From assembly GCA_020137815.1 (NCBI GenBank), contig CM035350.1, positions 4,410,418 to 4,474,417 of the forward strand: a DNA stretch of 64,000 bases, written 5' to 3'. Positions 48,301 through 58,484 of the stretch are shown here, piece by piece; position 1 is the stretch's first letter, and each line of letters opens with the position of its first letter. The notes beneath the pieces were generated by a model that saw only the letters and a program-made list of their open reading frames with translations, was not told the origin of the DNA and did no database searches. The stretch comes from Hormiphora californensis. Lineage: Eukaryota > Ctenophora > Tentaculata > Cydippida > Pleurobrachiidae. A program made the translations under genes and the position numbers.

Positions 48301-48694
48301 CTCAGAGGTTGCACGAGAGAGTCTGAACAATGCACCACGCCAAATTTTATTGAAACTTACCAAGCAAATGAAATTTCTTGGCGGGTCGCTTGGCAGCAGC
48401 AACGAGCTGTTCATTAGTTTCAATACTGAGTGTTTCAAAAGCAAGGTTAATCCTCATAATGTCTTGATAGACGACCCTCCCGGCCCCGATATTGAGATGT
48501 CCTACCTCACTATTACCCATCAGACCATCAGGAAGGCCCACAGAGCGGCCATGGGCTGCCAGGGTGACTGCCTTCCCCCGACTCAGCTCATCCATGATGG
48601 GCGTGTCAGCTGCCTCGATAGCGTTACCCTCCTTGTTGTCGGAGAGGCCCCATCCATCGATAACAACAAGGCACACTTTGGACATTTCAAACAC
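45337..48694 (-). CDS. 2,3-bisphosphoglycerate-independent phosphoglycerate mutase (iPGM)
   Basis: Seven exons: 48361-48694, 47929-48139, 47244-47668, 46850-46998, 46217-46338, 45725-45846 and 45337-45479, 501 aa, normal for the family (about 510). It interconverts 3- and 2-phosphoglycerate in glycolysis. Seen: DGWG at residue 13 (metal-binding Asp), [15 protein letters not shown] with the phosphorylated Ser62, [34 protein letters not shown]-type [22 protein letters not shown] (metal-binding Asp-His) and PHTAHT. All catalytic motifs are present, so it should be active and needs Mn or Mg. It is unrelated to the cofactor-dependent vertebrate enzyme. Oddities: five 83-bp repeats span the exon 5 acceptor (46303-46717), a 10-bp repeat starts at the exon 2 donor, and intron 5 holds a 50-bp tandem repeat. 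The start could also be Met4. Confidence 0.95.
45857..45960. repeat. 50-bp tandem repeat in iPGM intron 5
   Basis: About two and a half copies of ATATAATTGTCGCGATTACT followed by GTATCATTACACTTGTAGTA, just upstream of the exon 6 acceptor on the minus strand. Confidence 0.85.
46303..46717. repeat. 83-bp minisatellite (5 copies) spanning the iPGM exon 5 acceptor
   Basis: Units start at 46303, 46386, 46469, 46552 and 46635, the last diverging at its far end. On the minus strand each unit holds a pyrimidine tract, CCCTTCCCAG and the first bases of exon 5, encoding [12 protein letters not shown]. The unit nearest 46303 is the real exon start; the other four are in intron 4. Splicing to any upstream copy and reading through meets TAG after about 32 codons. 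Confidence 0.9.
47893..47928. repeat. 10-bp tandem repeat at the iPGM exon 2 donor
   Basis: On the minus strand, GTAATAAACAGG is followed by further AATAAACAGG units. The first copy forms the 5' splice site of intron 2. It also creates several AATAAA motifs in the intron. Confidence 0.7.
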
Positions 48695-48889
48695 TGAAAA
48701 TAGAGGAAGACGTAAAAAGGAGGGCGAGGTGGGGGAGGGTGAGTGAAGTAAAACACCGTGGTTACGAGATTAAGATGAACTGAAAGACACGCTTGAAAAT
48801 ATAAAAATATTCAGACCCACGAACGTAAATTTTTTGTGATTTAAAAAATCAAAAACATCAAAGTTTCTAGTCACGCTAGATTGAGTTAT

Positions 48890-49786
48890 TTAGAAATATG
48901 GCTCATCTCTCTTGTTGAGTTGCATATCAAATCGCCGGAACACCTCCATGGCGAGATAAAAGGTGAGGTTCCAAGGGATGGCCCTGCTCCAGGCAGACAT
49001 TCCACCCTTCCAGAGAGCGGGTACACCTTCATTAGTAACTGTCGTCCTCATCATATCAAATATACCCCGGTAAACGACGATATCGGGTCGACACCTCTTC
49101 TGCTGCATGATCCTCGTTTTGGCAACATCAAATGGCTGTGAGAATGCAACCCCGGCTGCTGAGCTACAGAAAGCTGCCATCGCCCATGTGGTCCAGTGGT
49201 CCGGATATCCCCGGCATCGAACAAGATAATCCTTTACGAATGTGTAGCAAGGTATCTCAGCTCCATTTACCACGGCAGCTCTCTTGGCATTAGGCCACAT
49301 CCCCTGATAAAGTCCCTGGAATCCAGCACGATGGTAAACCTTGGCGAATGACTTCACGATGGTTCGCTTCTTGTTCTGTTGCGTGCTCTGTGTGATGACC
49401 TTCATCCGGTCTATCGGTGTGGTGATGATGGAGCTGACAGCACCGGAAAACATACCAAAGGCGACAGTAACGGGTAGAAATTGGTCTGATCCTCCCCTCC
49501 GATTCCACCAACTCTTCATTGAGAAGAAAATACCAAACTTCAGGGTTCCATATGTGGCCTGGCGGAGAGCACCAAATCTAACCCCGTTAAATAATGAACG
49601 TACTCCCTCCTCTGTTGATACTAAGACTATCGTATGGAATGTTCCTCTGTACTTGATTGCGGAAAAAGCTTCATCCGTCACCTGACCCTGGACTTGGAGC
49701 CTTATTTTACTTGTGTCCAAGGGGAAGCTAATTAGTTCCGCTAGCACCCCTGACAACCCGCCGTAGAGAAACGCTTCAACTGGCAT
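48890..49786 (-). CDS. Mitochondrial carrier, SLC25A14/A30 (UCP5/KMCP1)-like, intronless
   Basis: A 298-aa frame, the normal carrier length, with three repeats each bearing the signature PxD/ExxK/R: FPLDTSKIRLQ (about residue 22), TPIDRMKVITQ (about 122) and QPFDVAKTRIMQ (about 218). Six membrane helices, GG and EG motifs after the odd helices (TEEGVRSLFNGV, HRAGFQGLYQGM, TNEGVPALWKGG). The opening AFLYGGLSGVLAELISFPLD and RQATYGTLKFGIF resemble the SLC25A14/SLC25A30 group, which transports small anions across the mitochondrial inner membrane. The third repeat is less typical, so an orphan neighbour is possible. No introns. The stop lies 195 bp from the start of iPGM on the same strand. Confidence 0.85.
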   Translation of the reverse strand: MPVEAFLYGGLSGVLAELISFPLDTSKIRLQVQGQVTDEAFSAIKYRGTFHTIVLVSTEEGVRSLFNGVRFGALRQATYGTLKFGIFFSMKSWWNRRGGSDQFLPVTVAFGMFSGAVSSIITTPIDRMKVITQSTQQNKKRTIVKSFAKVYHRAGFQGLYQGMWPNAKRAAVVNGAEIPCYTFVKDYLVRCRGYPDHWTTWAMAAFCSSAAGVAFSQPFDVAKTRIMQQKRCRPDIVVYRGIFDMMRTTVTNEGVPALWKGGMSAWSRAIPWNLTFYLAMEVFRRFDMQLNKRDEPYF

Positions 49787-50689
49787 CTTTTACTTTATTC
49801 TTGCTCGGTGATAAGACATTTTACCTAGATCTTGTGAGATTGTTACAGGTTAGACGAACTGTAACTCAAAATACAAATCCAATTTGGGTCAAATAGTCAA
49901 CAATTGAATAAGAAACATTATAATTTGGTTTAAGTTTAAGTTTAAGTTTAATCACTATTTATCACAAAGTCAATATAAAATATTAAAACCTTGTCCCGCT
50001 CTTACACCAAACATATTTAATATAAATAGATATAAAAAATAAGCTACAAGGCTGATGTGAAAGCACCAGCGGTTACCTAAAGCGGGTTAAGCTAGTTCAC
50101 GATACAATGAGGCAGATAACATCAGCATAAACTGCACAATTAAATAACTGAGATACAACGGCTTTTGAAAAAGTGCACAAACAAACCAACACAGCCCGCA
50201 GACAAACAAAACGAACAAACAAACAACCAAACAAATAAATAAGCAAACAAACAAACAAATAAGTTAACACTAAACAGACAGGCAAACAAGAAAGTTAACA
50301 AACAAGCATACATACAAACAAACAAACAAACAAAAGAACAGTCCAGTAAATAAATAAACAAACAGGTACAAGTGAACATCAAAATAATAACAACAGACAT
50401 AATATCAGATGAGACACACAGGTAATAATAGAGTTCAGCATCACGAATAGTTTATTGTCCATACATGGCATAGTTTTTTATCGGTAAAAACGTTAAAACG
50501 GTATGTATGGATCTTCTTTCTTCTTTCGTTTCTCCCTTTAGACTCAGTCGATCTGGAACCTCATCTACTCAGACTCTACACAAACTCGTAGGCCAAGATA
50601 CACTTAAAACAGAAAAAACACACTAAGAACCTAAAATTCTCACTACTCTGGCTTGGATGATCCCTCTACTAAGTCTCATGAAGATGTAG
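49787..50689. other. Intergenic stretch with AAAC-rich low-complexity DNA
   Basis: Upstream of the SLC25 carrier, so likely to hold its promoter. From about 50165 to 50370 it is built of degenerate AAAC/AAAT units (ACAAACAAACAAAC). No gene. Confidence 0.6.
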
Positions 50690-51475
50690 GAAGGACAGGG
50701 AAATGGGAAATGTAGCAGGTTAAGGAGGGAGCAGCAGGTTAGGGAGGAAGCAGCAGTGCAGGTTAAGGAGGATGTAGCAGGTTAAGGAGGGAGCAGCAGG
50801 TTGAGGAGGATGTAGCAGGTTTCAGGAGGGAGCAGTAGTGAAGGTTAAGGAGGGAGCAGCAGTGCAGGGTAAGGAGGGAGCAGCAGGTTAAGGAGGGAGC
50901 AGGAGGTTTCAGGAGGGAGCAGGAATGCAGGTTAAGGAGAATGTAGCAGTACAGGTTAAGGAGGATGTAGCAGGTTAAGGAGGGAGCAGCAGGTTGAGGA
51001 GGGAGCAGCAGGTTAGGGAGGGAGCAGCAGGTTAAGGAGGGAGCAGCAGGTTAGGGAGGAAGCAGCAGTGCAGGTTAAGGAGGGAGCAGCAGTGCAGGTT
51101 AGGGAAGGAGCAGCAGGTTAAGGAGGATGTAGCAGGTTAAGGAGGATGTAGCAGGTTAAGGAGGGAGCAGCAGGTTAAGGAGGAATTAGCAGGTTTCAGG
51201 AGGGAGCAGCAGTGCAGGTTAAGGAGGGAGCAGCAGGTTAGGGAGGGAGCAGCAGGTTAGGGAGGGAGCAGTAGGTTAAGGAGGGAGCAGCAGTGCAGGT
51301 TGAGGAGGGAGCAGCAGGTTTCAGGAGGGAGCAGCAGTGAAGGTTAATGAGGATGTACCAGGTTAACTGTTAAGGAGGATGTACCAGGTTAGGCCTTAGG
51401 GAGGAAGCAGCAGGCTGCAGGTTAGGGAGGAAGCAACAGGTCAGTGATGCAGCAGCAGGTTCAAAGGGAAAGGAG
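50690..51475. repeat. Minisatellite, 19-24-bp unit (AGCAGGTTAAGGAGGG)
   Basis: About 35-40 units of GTTAAGGAGGGAGCAGCAG with variants (GTTAGGG, GTTTCAGG, ATGTAGCAG, AGTGCAG). On the minus strand it follows the LINE fragment directly and may be its 3' tail or may have expanded from it. Confidence 0.9.
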
Positions 51476-51490
51476 AAGGGTCAGGGGAAA

Positions 51491-52095
51491 TCAGCAGTCG
51501 TAGGCCATCCTAAACAAACAGGTCTTCAAAGATTTCTTGAAAGAAGACAGTGTTTCTGAGTTGCGTATCTGCTCAGGAAGGCGGTTCCACATTTTTGGAG
51601 CGGCTACACTGAAGGCTCTCTCTGTTGCTTTGTAGTTGCATGTACTGTGCACCTCTTCTAGTCTCGTTGTATCAGTATCCACTCGCAGACATTTAGCCTT
51701 TGGTTTACGCTTTTGAACCATGTCTGCCATGTATCCGGGTGTGTCGTTGTTAAGTGACTTATAGACTAGCAGACATATCTTGTACTCGATTCTGTGTCTA
51801 ATGGGTAGAAAGTGGCACTTCTTACGGAGATCAGTAACACCTCGTCTACTTCGTTGGCCAAATATAAAACGAGTTGCAGAATTTTGTAGCTTCTGCAAGC
51901 GCCTCACATCACTGTCTTTAATCCCAACGAGTAATGCGCTGCAGTAGTCAATTCTGGAATGAATTAATGAGTTGACAAGCTGGATCTTTTGTTGTCTAGT
52001 CAGATTGCCAGCAACTCTCCACATGTTAATCAGCTGATAGTTGCACGACTGAATCACTCTAGCTATGGTAGCTATACGCTTTTTGAACTTTGAAG
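51491..52095 (-). mobile_element. 5'-truncated LINE (CR1/L2-like), 3' end of reverse transcriptase frame
   Basis: Open for at least 188 codons to TGA. Motifs match the C-terminal end of LINE pol proteins: LVNSLIHSRIDYCSALLVG, RRLQKLQNSATRFIFG, CHFLPIRHRIEYKICLLVYK, RAFSVAAPKMWNRLPEQIRN and SFKKSLKTCLF. The polymerase palm and the endonuclease are absent upstream, so it is a dead fragment. The frame is intact where present, so the insertion is fairly young. Confidence 0.9.
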
Positions 52096-52129
52096 TGGTA
52101 ACTAGTTAAGTTACATTGTCGTGAGAAGA

Positions 52130-54270
52130 AACAGGCGCCGTTACCATCTGGGTGTTTAGAGGGCTGATTACAGGTGCGCACTGCCAAAAAAGTACCCTGC
52201 ACTAAAGCGGCTCTAACCGCCAAACCACTCAATCGTTTTGGCTAATCCAAAGTTTATCTGATAGGAAATGTCAAGCCCTAACCCCAACCCAAACCACAGC
52301 CCTAACCCTAACCCTACTTTAGCCCTAACCGGTAGGCGGTAACCCTTAAAAGCCACGAGTGCTGGCACTCTAAACACCCAGATTTTAAGGTTGGCCAAAC
52401 TGGCGGGCGTGATTATAATCTGGGTGCCTTGCGGCCTGTTTACAGGTGCGCACTACCAAAAGAGTACACTTAGACCGACTTTTTTCAAACGGCTATAGCC
52501 GCGGAACCACATGGCCGATTTGAGTAAACTAAACAGTAAACGGTATCTGATATAGAATCGATAGCCCTAACCGATAACCCCAAACAAAACCCTAACGGTT
52601 AGGGCCTAACGGCTAACCCGACCCTAACAACAGCCCTAACCCGTCTCGACCGCCAAAATCGATGAATTGTTAGCAATGGAAGGCACTTAAAAAGATAAAT
52701 AAAAGAAGACAACAATAAATCAATTCATCCTCGGATCCTCATGCTACGTTCTTCTCGTTCCTCTGTTCTTCAGGTCACCAGTTCAGTATTTGTTAGACTT
52801 GTGATTGCAATCTTTCTCCGATTTCCTCTTAAGGCAATAAGGCATGATCTCAGGAGGGAGAATCGTAGCCTTGTCCTCAGGTGAGCCATGAAGGCACCCA
52901 GATTTTAACGTTTTCCCGACAGTTTGTGGCAGCTAATTTTTCAAAAACTGGGATTTTCTTCAAGCAAAATTTCCAAGCGCGCTTGTGCGCGGCGTTATTT
53001 CTGGTTTTGCGCGTCACAAGGCACCCATATTTTTTAACGCGCGTCGCAAAGTCAAAAATTTTATCGGTTTTTTTAGAGCTGGGCAAAATGGGAAAACGTT
53101 AAAATCTGGGTGCCTTTCATTGCTAACAATTCGTAGTTTTGGCGCGCGCGACGGGTTAGGCCTCTGGTTAGGGTTTGGTTTGGGGTTACCGGTTAGGGCT
53201 ATCGATTCTCTAACTGATACCGTTTAGTTTACACAAATCGGCCATGTGGTTCCATGGCTATAGCCGTTTGAAAAAAGTCGGTCTAAGTATACTCTTTTGG
53301 CAGCACGCACCTGTAAACAGGCTGCAAGGCACCCAGATTATAATCGCGCCCGGCAAAATGGGCCAGCGTTAAAATCTGGGTGTTTCGTGAGTGATGACGG
53401 TTTTTTAGGGTTAGGGCTTAAGTAGGGATAGGGTTAGGGTCGGGGTTGGGGTTTGGGTTGGGGTTAGGCCTTGACATTCCCTACCAGATAAACTTTGAAT
53501 TAGCCAAAACGGTTAACGGTTGAGTGGTTCGGCGGTTAGAGCCGTTCAAGTGAATAAACTTTTATGGCAGCGCGCACCTGTAAGCAGGCCACCAAACACC
53601 CAGATCGTAACGGCGCCCGGGCAAAATCGGAAAACGTTAAAATCTGGATGCCTTCCATTGCTAACAATTCATCGATTTTGGCGGTCGAGACGGGTTAGGG
53701 CTGTTGTTAGGGTCGGGTTAGGGTTTTGTTTGGAATTATCAGTTAGTGCTATCGATTCTCTATCAGATACCTTTTAGTTTACTCAAATCGGCCATGTGGT
53801 TGCGTGGCTATAGCCGTTTGAAAAAAGTCGGTCTAGGAAATAAAAGTGTAAAGTCGGATTTTTTGAAGTTGTCAGCCCCTTTTTCACGCACGGTGTCGTA
53901 TTTGCGCATGACAGCCCCCACTTGCTCTCACTTTTCGGCAAAAAAGCCGCATATCATCTAGAAGAGCATAATTTTGTGAGTCCGTAGAAGTTTTGTTTGA
54001 CGAAATTGGTCAAGAAACAAAGGCGTGAGAGCCAAAACAAGTGTCCGACACGTTTCCGACGTGCAAATAAAAACTCGCACGCCACCCAGGGGGGTGACAA
54101 CTTCAAAAAATCCGACTTAACTCTTTTTAGCGCACCCCTGTAAACAGGCTACAAGGCACCCATATTATAATCGCGCCCGGCAAAATCTGGGTGCCTTCCA
54201 TTGCTAACAATTCATCGATTTTGGCGGTCGAGACGAGTTAGGGCTGTTGTAAGGGTCTGGTTAGGGCTTC
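52130..54270. repeat. Composite inverted-repeat cluster with degenerate TTAGGG runs
   Basis: At least five related modules are arranged in opposite orientations. Left modules carry CCCTAA runs (52275-52330, 52560-52640); right modules carry TTAGGG runs (53155-53200, 53405-53470, 53690-53735, 54235-54265). Module borders share ATCTGGGTGCCTT and CAGGTGCGCACT. Shared inner sequence includes ATGGCCGATTTGAGTAAACT and CAAACGGCTATAGCCG. No coding frame supported. Confidence 0.75.
53851..54118. mobile_element. 268-bp foldback nested in the composite cluster
   Basis: The ends AAGTCGGATTTTTTGAAGTT and its complement, with near-perfect pairing over about 29 bp. It interrupts one module of the surrounding cluster between GGTCTA and ACTCTTTT, showing it inserted later. 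Confidence 0.65.
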
Positions 54271-54476
54271 GGGGTTATCGGTGTGGAACACTGAACAGTG
54301 AGTAACCTCTCTCCCCGAATCCCTCGCCAACTTCATAAACCCGTAACCTCTGAAGTCCCAGCCTGGAAGCTTGCGCCTTATCCACACTGTGTTGGCTCAT
54401 AGTTGTTCCATTTTCAGTTCGGTTGAACCACTATTTAGAAAAACCTGAATAACCAATAATATATCTTAGCTGCAGA

Positions 54477-57400
54477 ATGGTGAAGCAAATCGTAGAAAAG
54501 TGGAAGGTAGATGAATCAAAGCCTGTGATTGTGGAAAAATATGACAAAGTAAGAGTGTTAAACAACCAACAACACAGTTGAGTAGTTGACCACACTAGAC
54601 CTGATTTCATCCCTTCTATTTATCCCACCCAGGTCGCAGTAAAGAATGGTATTGATGATCTGTTTCGAAAGATCTTCTCCTCCAAGCACGAGATAACTGA
54701 GACGTTTAGGACACGAGACACTCGACTTCTTATTTGCTTTGTTGCTGTTGTCTTCTCAGGAGTTGGGTGCCTCTACGACTTCCTTCACCCTTTCCCTGGT
54801 AAGAACTAGAAAGACACTGAACAATGAACAGTTTAATCAGTTTAATCAGCTGAGTTGTGTTTGTTAGTTTTTATTAAAGTTAGAATTTTATTTTGAAAGG
54901 TCGTCTAATAAACTTTCACGTGGGTAGATGCTCCCCTTTCTCTCTTGAATGACACTAACACTCCTTTCAGAATCTAGTAAACGCTAACACTCCTTTCAGA
55001 GTCTAGTAAACACTAACACTCCTTTCAGAATCTAGTAAACACTAACACTCCTTTCAGAATCTAGTAAACACTAACACTCCTTTCAGAATCTAGTAAACAC
55101 TAACACTCCTTTCAAAATCTAGTTAACACTTGCCTGGTGGGATGGAATGGTAGTGATGTGGTGCTGAACTGAGCTTCGCTCTTCTTGGCGCCATATCACT
55201 GCAAGCCCGATCAGTCAACCTCCGCGTCGGTCCATCCTGGAAACGTACTCCGCGTGTGTGGTCCGGTTTTTTGCTCGGGGTCGGGTGGTCTTTGGCCTTG
55301 TTATGGGTGGTCGTGCTCCTGGTTCCGGCCGAGATGGGCTCTCTGTCTTAGCGGGGACTGGGGTGCGGTCGTCTTGGGCGGGGTCGGGGTCTTCCCTGTC
55401 CGTCGGGTGGGGGATCGGGCTGTGTGCGTGTTGTGCGGCTAATGACTGCGGACGTGAGATGCTATCTCCCATTAAGGGAGTAAATTAAACGCCAGAGAAC
55501 TAGCCTCGCTCAATATTGGCAACCGAGGGCCTCTGCCTTGTAGGCATGCCTGTTGACCCGGCAGCTGTAGCCTTTAAGACAGCCCTTCAGTCCAACATAC
55601 CATTGGTAGGACGGAGATTGCCTTCTCTCGCAAAAAATAGGGGTTATTCCCCTGGGGAACCTCTGCCCAAATTTTTGCCACATACTACCTTTGCAATATC
55701 TCGCAAATTAAAAATCAAATATTCCACTGTACGGACTACTATACTGCTGGAAAACCTACTACAGGCTACCCAAACTAAACCAAAGAAGTGTTAGTTTTTT
55801 GATTCCGAAAATATGCCTAAATTCAAATTCCTCTCTCAGTCCTAGATGTCCTTGCAAACACAGCGAATAATATATGTACTCCAATCTGCTTCAGATTGAG
55901 AGATAAGGATATGTGATCCGTAAAGCCTACTCACAGGAGGGCGCGAAGATACTTTTATAGAGCTAAATACATCACCCGAGTATCCGATAATGGATAAAGC
56001 AATGATCATCCTTATCGTAGTCCCGTAAATAGGAAGATGAACTAATCAAATAACACCACAAGCCACTACGCGATATCAACCACCGAGATTTGTAGTTTAA
56101 ATTAAGGCCTAGCGGCCTCCTAATCGCATTAACAAATACACAAATAATGACAGGCTAGACAACCACTCGGCACATATCTCCCCCTATAGCAACCTACATG
56201 ACTCTGTTTTCGTAAGCCCCGCAACAGTTGAGTACCACTTCTACTACTCCTCCTCGCACCAGTCCACATGGTACGCAAACCACTGTGTACCACCGCGAGT
56301 GACCCAGACACAATTGGCACTCCGGCCGGTGACCAATAATAATAATAATAAAGATTTTGGCCACACGGCCAACTCAGAATTCACTCTACGCAAAGTACGT
56401 CTAAACTCACTTCCATTTCCCACAATAGTAATTAAAGAAATGTGCATCAAATGGAACACCGCCAGTGATCCAGTCGCAATTGGAACCCCGCCAGTGACCC
56501 AGTCGAAATTAGCACCCTCGCCAGTGACCCAGTCACAGTTGGCACCCCTGTCACACATGACACATTAGACAAACTATAATCCCCCTAGCAACCTACATGA
56601 CACTGTTTCTGAAGACCAGCAACTACTACTCCTACTACTCCTCCTCACACCAGCTCACATGGTATGCAAAACATTGTATACCACCGCCATTGACCCGGTC
56701 ACCGCCAGTGACCCGGTCATGTTTGGCACCCCCGCCAGTGACCTAGTCACAATTGGCACCCCCGCCAGTGACCTAGTCACAATTGGCAACCTAACCTCGC
56801 ATGGCAAAATGTAGCCTAAACAATTGCAATCCCCCCGCCAAAATCTATGATCTGAAGAGTATTCACGAATACGAGGGGGAAATACTTATGGTGTTAATAT
56901 GATCGATAAGAGCCCGTGACCACCGGGCAGGTCGAGGTCAACAGGACCACCTACGCCCAGACAACTCTGGAGACATTAGAAAACGCAAAGTGCCTCCTCT
57001 GGAAGCTGATACTTAGCAAATGCTTGCCAGTTTGAATCGATTTAAAGCTACCGCTATTGGAAAATAGTCGCCGGACTCCCAGGCCGTAGGCAGATCTGTC
57101 ATACTAAGGGTACCGACCCAAAGCCTGAGATGTGTAAGATACGTTGTCAGCGACACCGTAGTCCGCTACAGTGAACCATCGTTACATCGTATCCGGCAAC
57201 GCACCTACTTCTACAGTTGCTTGCAACAGTAGTAACCAGAGACCAGTCACTCGGACAGGTAAATTCCGCCACTGTCCTTGTAATAGACGGGCGTCGACTT
57301 CCTTCGTATGCAATACCTTTCTCGCGGTGCCAAACAGGGCAGGGGGGAACTCAGCGGGCAGCAAGGAGGGGGGGGGGAGTAAGATCCCCTATCCCCTCTG

Positions 57401-58484
57401 CGCGGCCTGCTGGACGAACCCAGGCTCGACCTGGAGAACACCGACACGTGACCTTTTTGTGTGGGGACATGTGGCGAGAGGTGAATTCCTAGGGGCAGGC
57501 TGTCTCGTCTTACATGACAGCTAAGTGGGTCGGAATGTTGGGAGGTGCTAAACACACACACACACACTTGCCTGGCTAGAGTCTAGTAAACACTAACAGT
57601 TAACACTCCTTTCAGAGTCGAAGTATGTGCTTGGTGTGTGTAGTTTCTCCTACTTCTCCATTGTTGGACTTCTCTACATCTGGGAATGGGTAAGTGAAGT
57701 AGTATTTAGCAGAGTTTGTTCATGGGGGGTTCATGGATGTTATCAGTTACTAGGGTTACTAGGGTGCTTCACAAGATAATAACTCAAATCGTAAACCCCG
57801 ACTTCTACTTGCCTGAAATGTATTCTAAACCTAAAATGTATATTTCAGTTTGTAGAGAAAGGAACGTTTTTCGAGGGAAGCAAGTCTGGCAATTCAATCC
57901 GGTTATCAAGCTATATTCCACGATTTTCAGGCCAATACACATTTACAGTAAGTGTCTCAATCTTCCACCCAGAGTTTATTGTATGTGTGGTTGGTATGTA
58001 GTCGCTAGTCAGGCTCTCACTGTCATATTTGGCAAAACAAGGAACAATGTGTTTACAATACAACGCCAACTCAGCCGGAATTAGCTGTCTATCTTATCGA
58101 GAAATATTGCCTCCTAAGACCGTCAAATTAGCTGCGTGTCGGCAAATTAACCTGAAGTTCGAAATTCTGGCCTCTAATTGACTCGCACGTATGAAATTGA
58201 GTTTTTTGGTGGTATCAGGGGGCGATACTTCCTGACCAGATGGAAAGTTTATTTAATTATTTAGTCTGACCATTTCAGTTTTTATAAGAATATTTCAAAC
58301 AAACCGATACTACTAAGATCTTTGTTTTCAGGGAGAGAGCGTTGTTGAGGGAGAGAAGAGGGAGATAAAGTTCACCAAATGTATCAGTACCTGGCTGGAT
58401 GATAAAGGCACTGTTCTACCCGGCAAGGTCGAGACAGAGAGTGAGGCAATATTCAATGAGTTACTGAAACCCAAAAAACAATGA
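54477..58484 (+). CDS. SPCS2: Signal peptidase complex subunit 2 (SPCS2)
   Basis: Five phase-consistent exons (54477-54548, 54633-54798, 57616-57689, 57849-57947, 58332-58484), 187 aa against 226 in human. Seen: VEKWKVDESKPVIVEKYDK, then VAVKNGIDDLFRKI (human WKIDDKPVKIDKWDGSAVKNSLDD, recalled), a first membrane helix (LLICFVAVVFSGVGCLYDF), the conserved HPFPESK turn, and a second helix (VLGVCSFSYFSIVGLLYIW). The cytosolic C-terminal domain ends in ELLKPKKQ, the basic tail of a subunit with both ends in the cytosol. SPCS2 supports the SEC11 catalytic subunits in signal-peptide cleavage at the ER and contacts the translocon. Intron 2 (2.8 kb) holds six copies of the exon 3 acceptor and a 2.4-kb insertion. 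Confidence 0.93.
54953..55122 (+). repeat. 29-bp tandem repeat, each unit a copy of the SPCS2 exon 3 acceptor
   Basis: Six units of ACTAACACTCCTTTCAGA followed by TCTAGTAAAC; the last has AAA instead of CAG. The authentic acceptor at 57602-57616 is the same sequence (AACACTCCTTTCAG then AGTC). Splicing to a decoy would add a few codons and stop at TAA. Confidence 0.9.
55138..57563. mobile_element. 2.4-kb insertion in SPCS2 intron 2 with 12-bp target duplication
   Basis: Flanked by ACACTTGCCTGG on both sides (55126-55137 and 57564-57575). Removing it rejoins the acceptor array to the authentic acceptor region. The right end runs into an (AC)n tail, as in non-LTR retroposons. The left 350 bp is GC-rich (55180-55460). 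The right part holds tandem repeats of CCAGTGACCCAGTCACAATT (56460-56800). No open frame resembles a transposon protein, so it is non-autonomous or a decayed copy of unknown class. Confidence 0.7.
56455..56800. repeat. About 30-bp tandem repeat within the intronic insertion
   Basis: Variants of CCCGCCAGTGACCCAGTCAC then AATTGGCA, in two clusters (56458-56555 and 56690-56790) and once near 56300. It is internal to the insertion. Confidence 0.8.

Noticed and set aside
54810-55125. Possible CRISPR array in the SPCS2 intron
   Set aside because: The 29-bp units are head to tail without unique spacers, and the gene is a eukaryotic intron-bearing gene.
55185-55488. GC-rich frames of 76-85 codons on both strands
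   Set aside because: They lie inside the intronic insertion, overlap on opposite strands and have no family resemblance. GC-rich DNA keeps frames open by chance.
57171-57567. Frames of 91-117 codons at the end of the intronic insertion
   Set aside because: Several frames on both strands are open at once, and none shows reverse transcriptase, transposase or other motifs.
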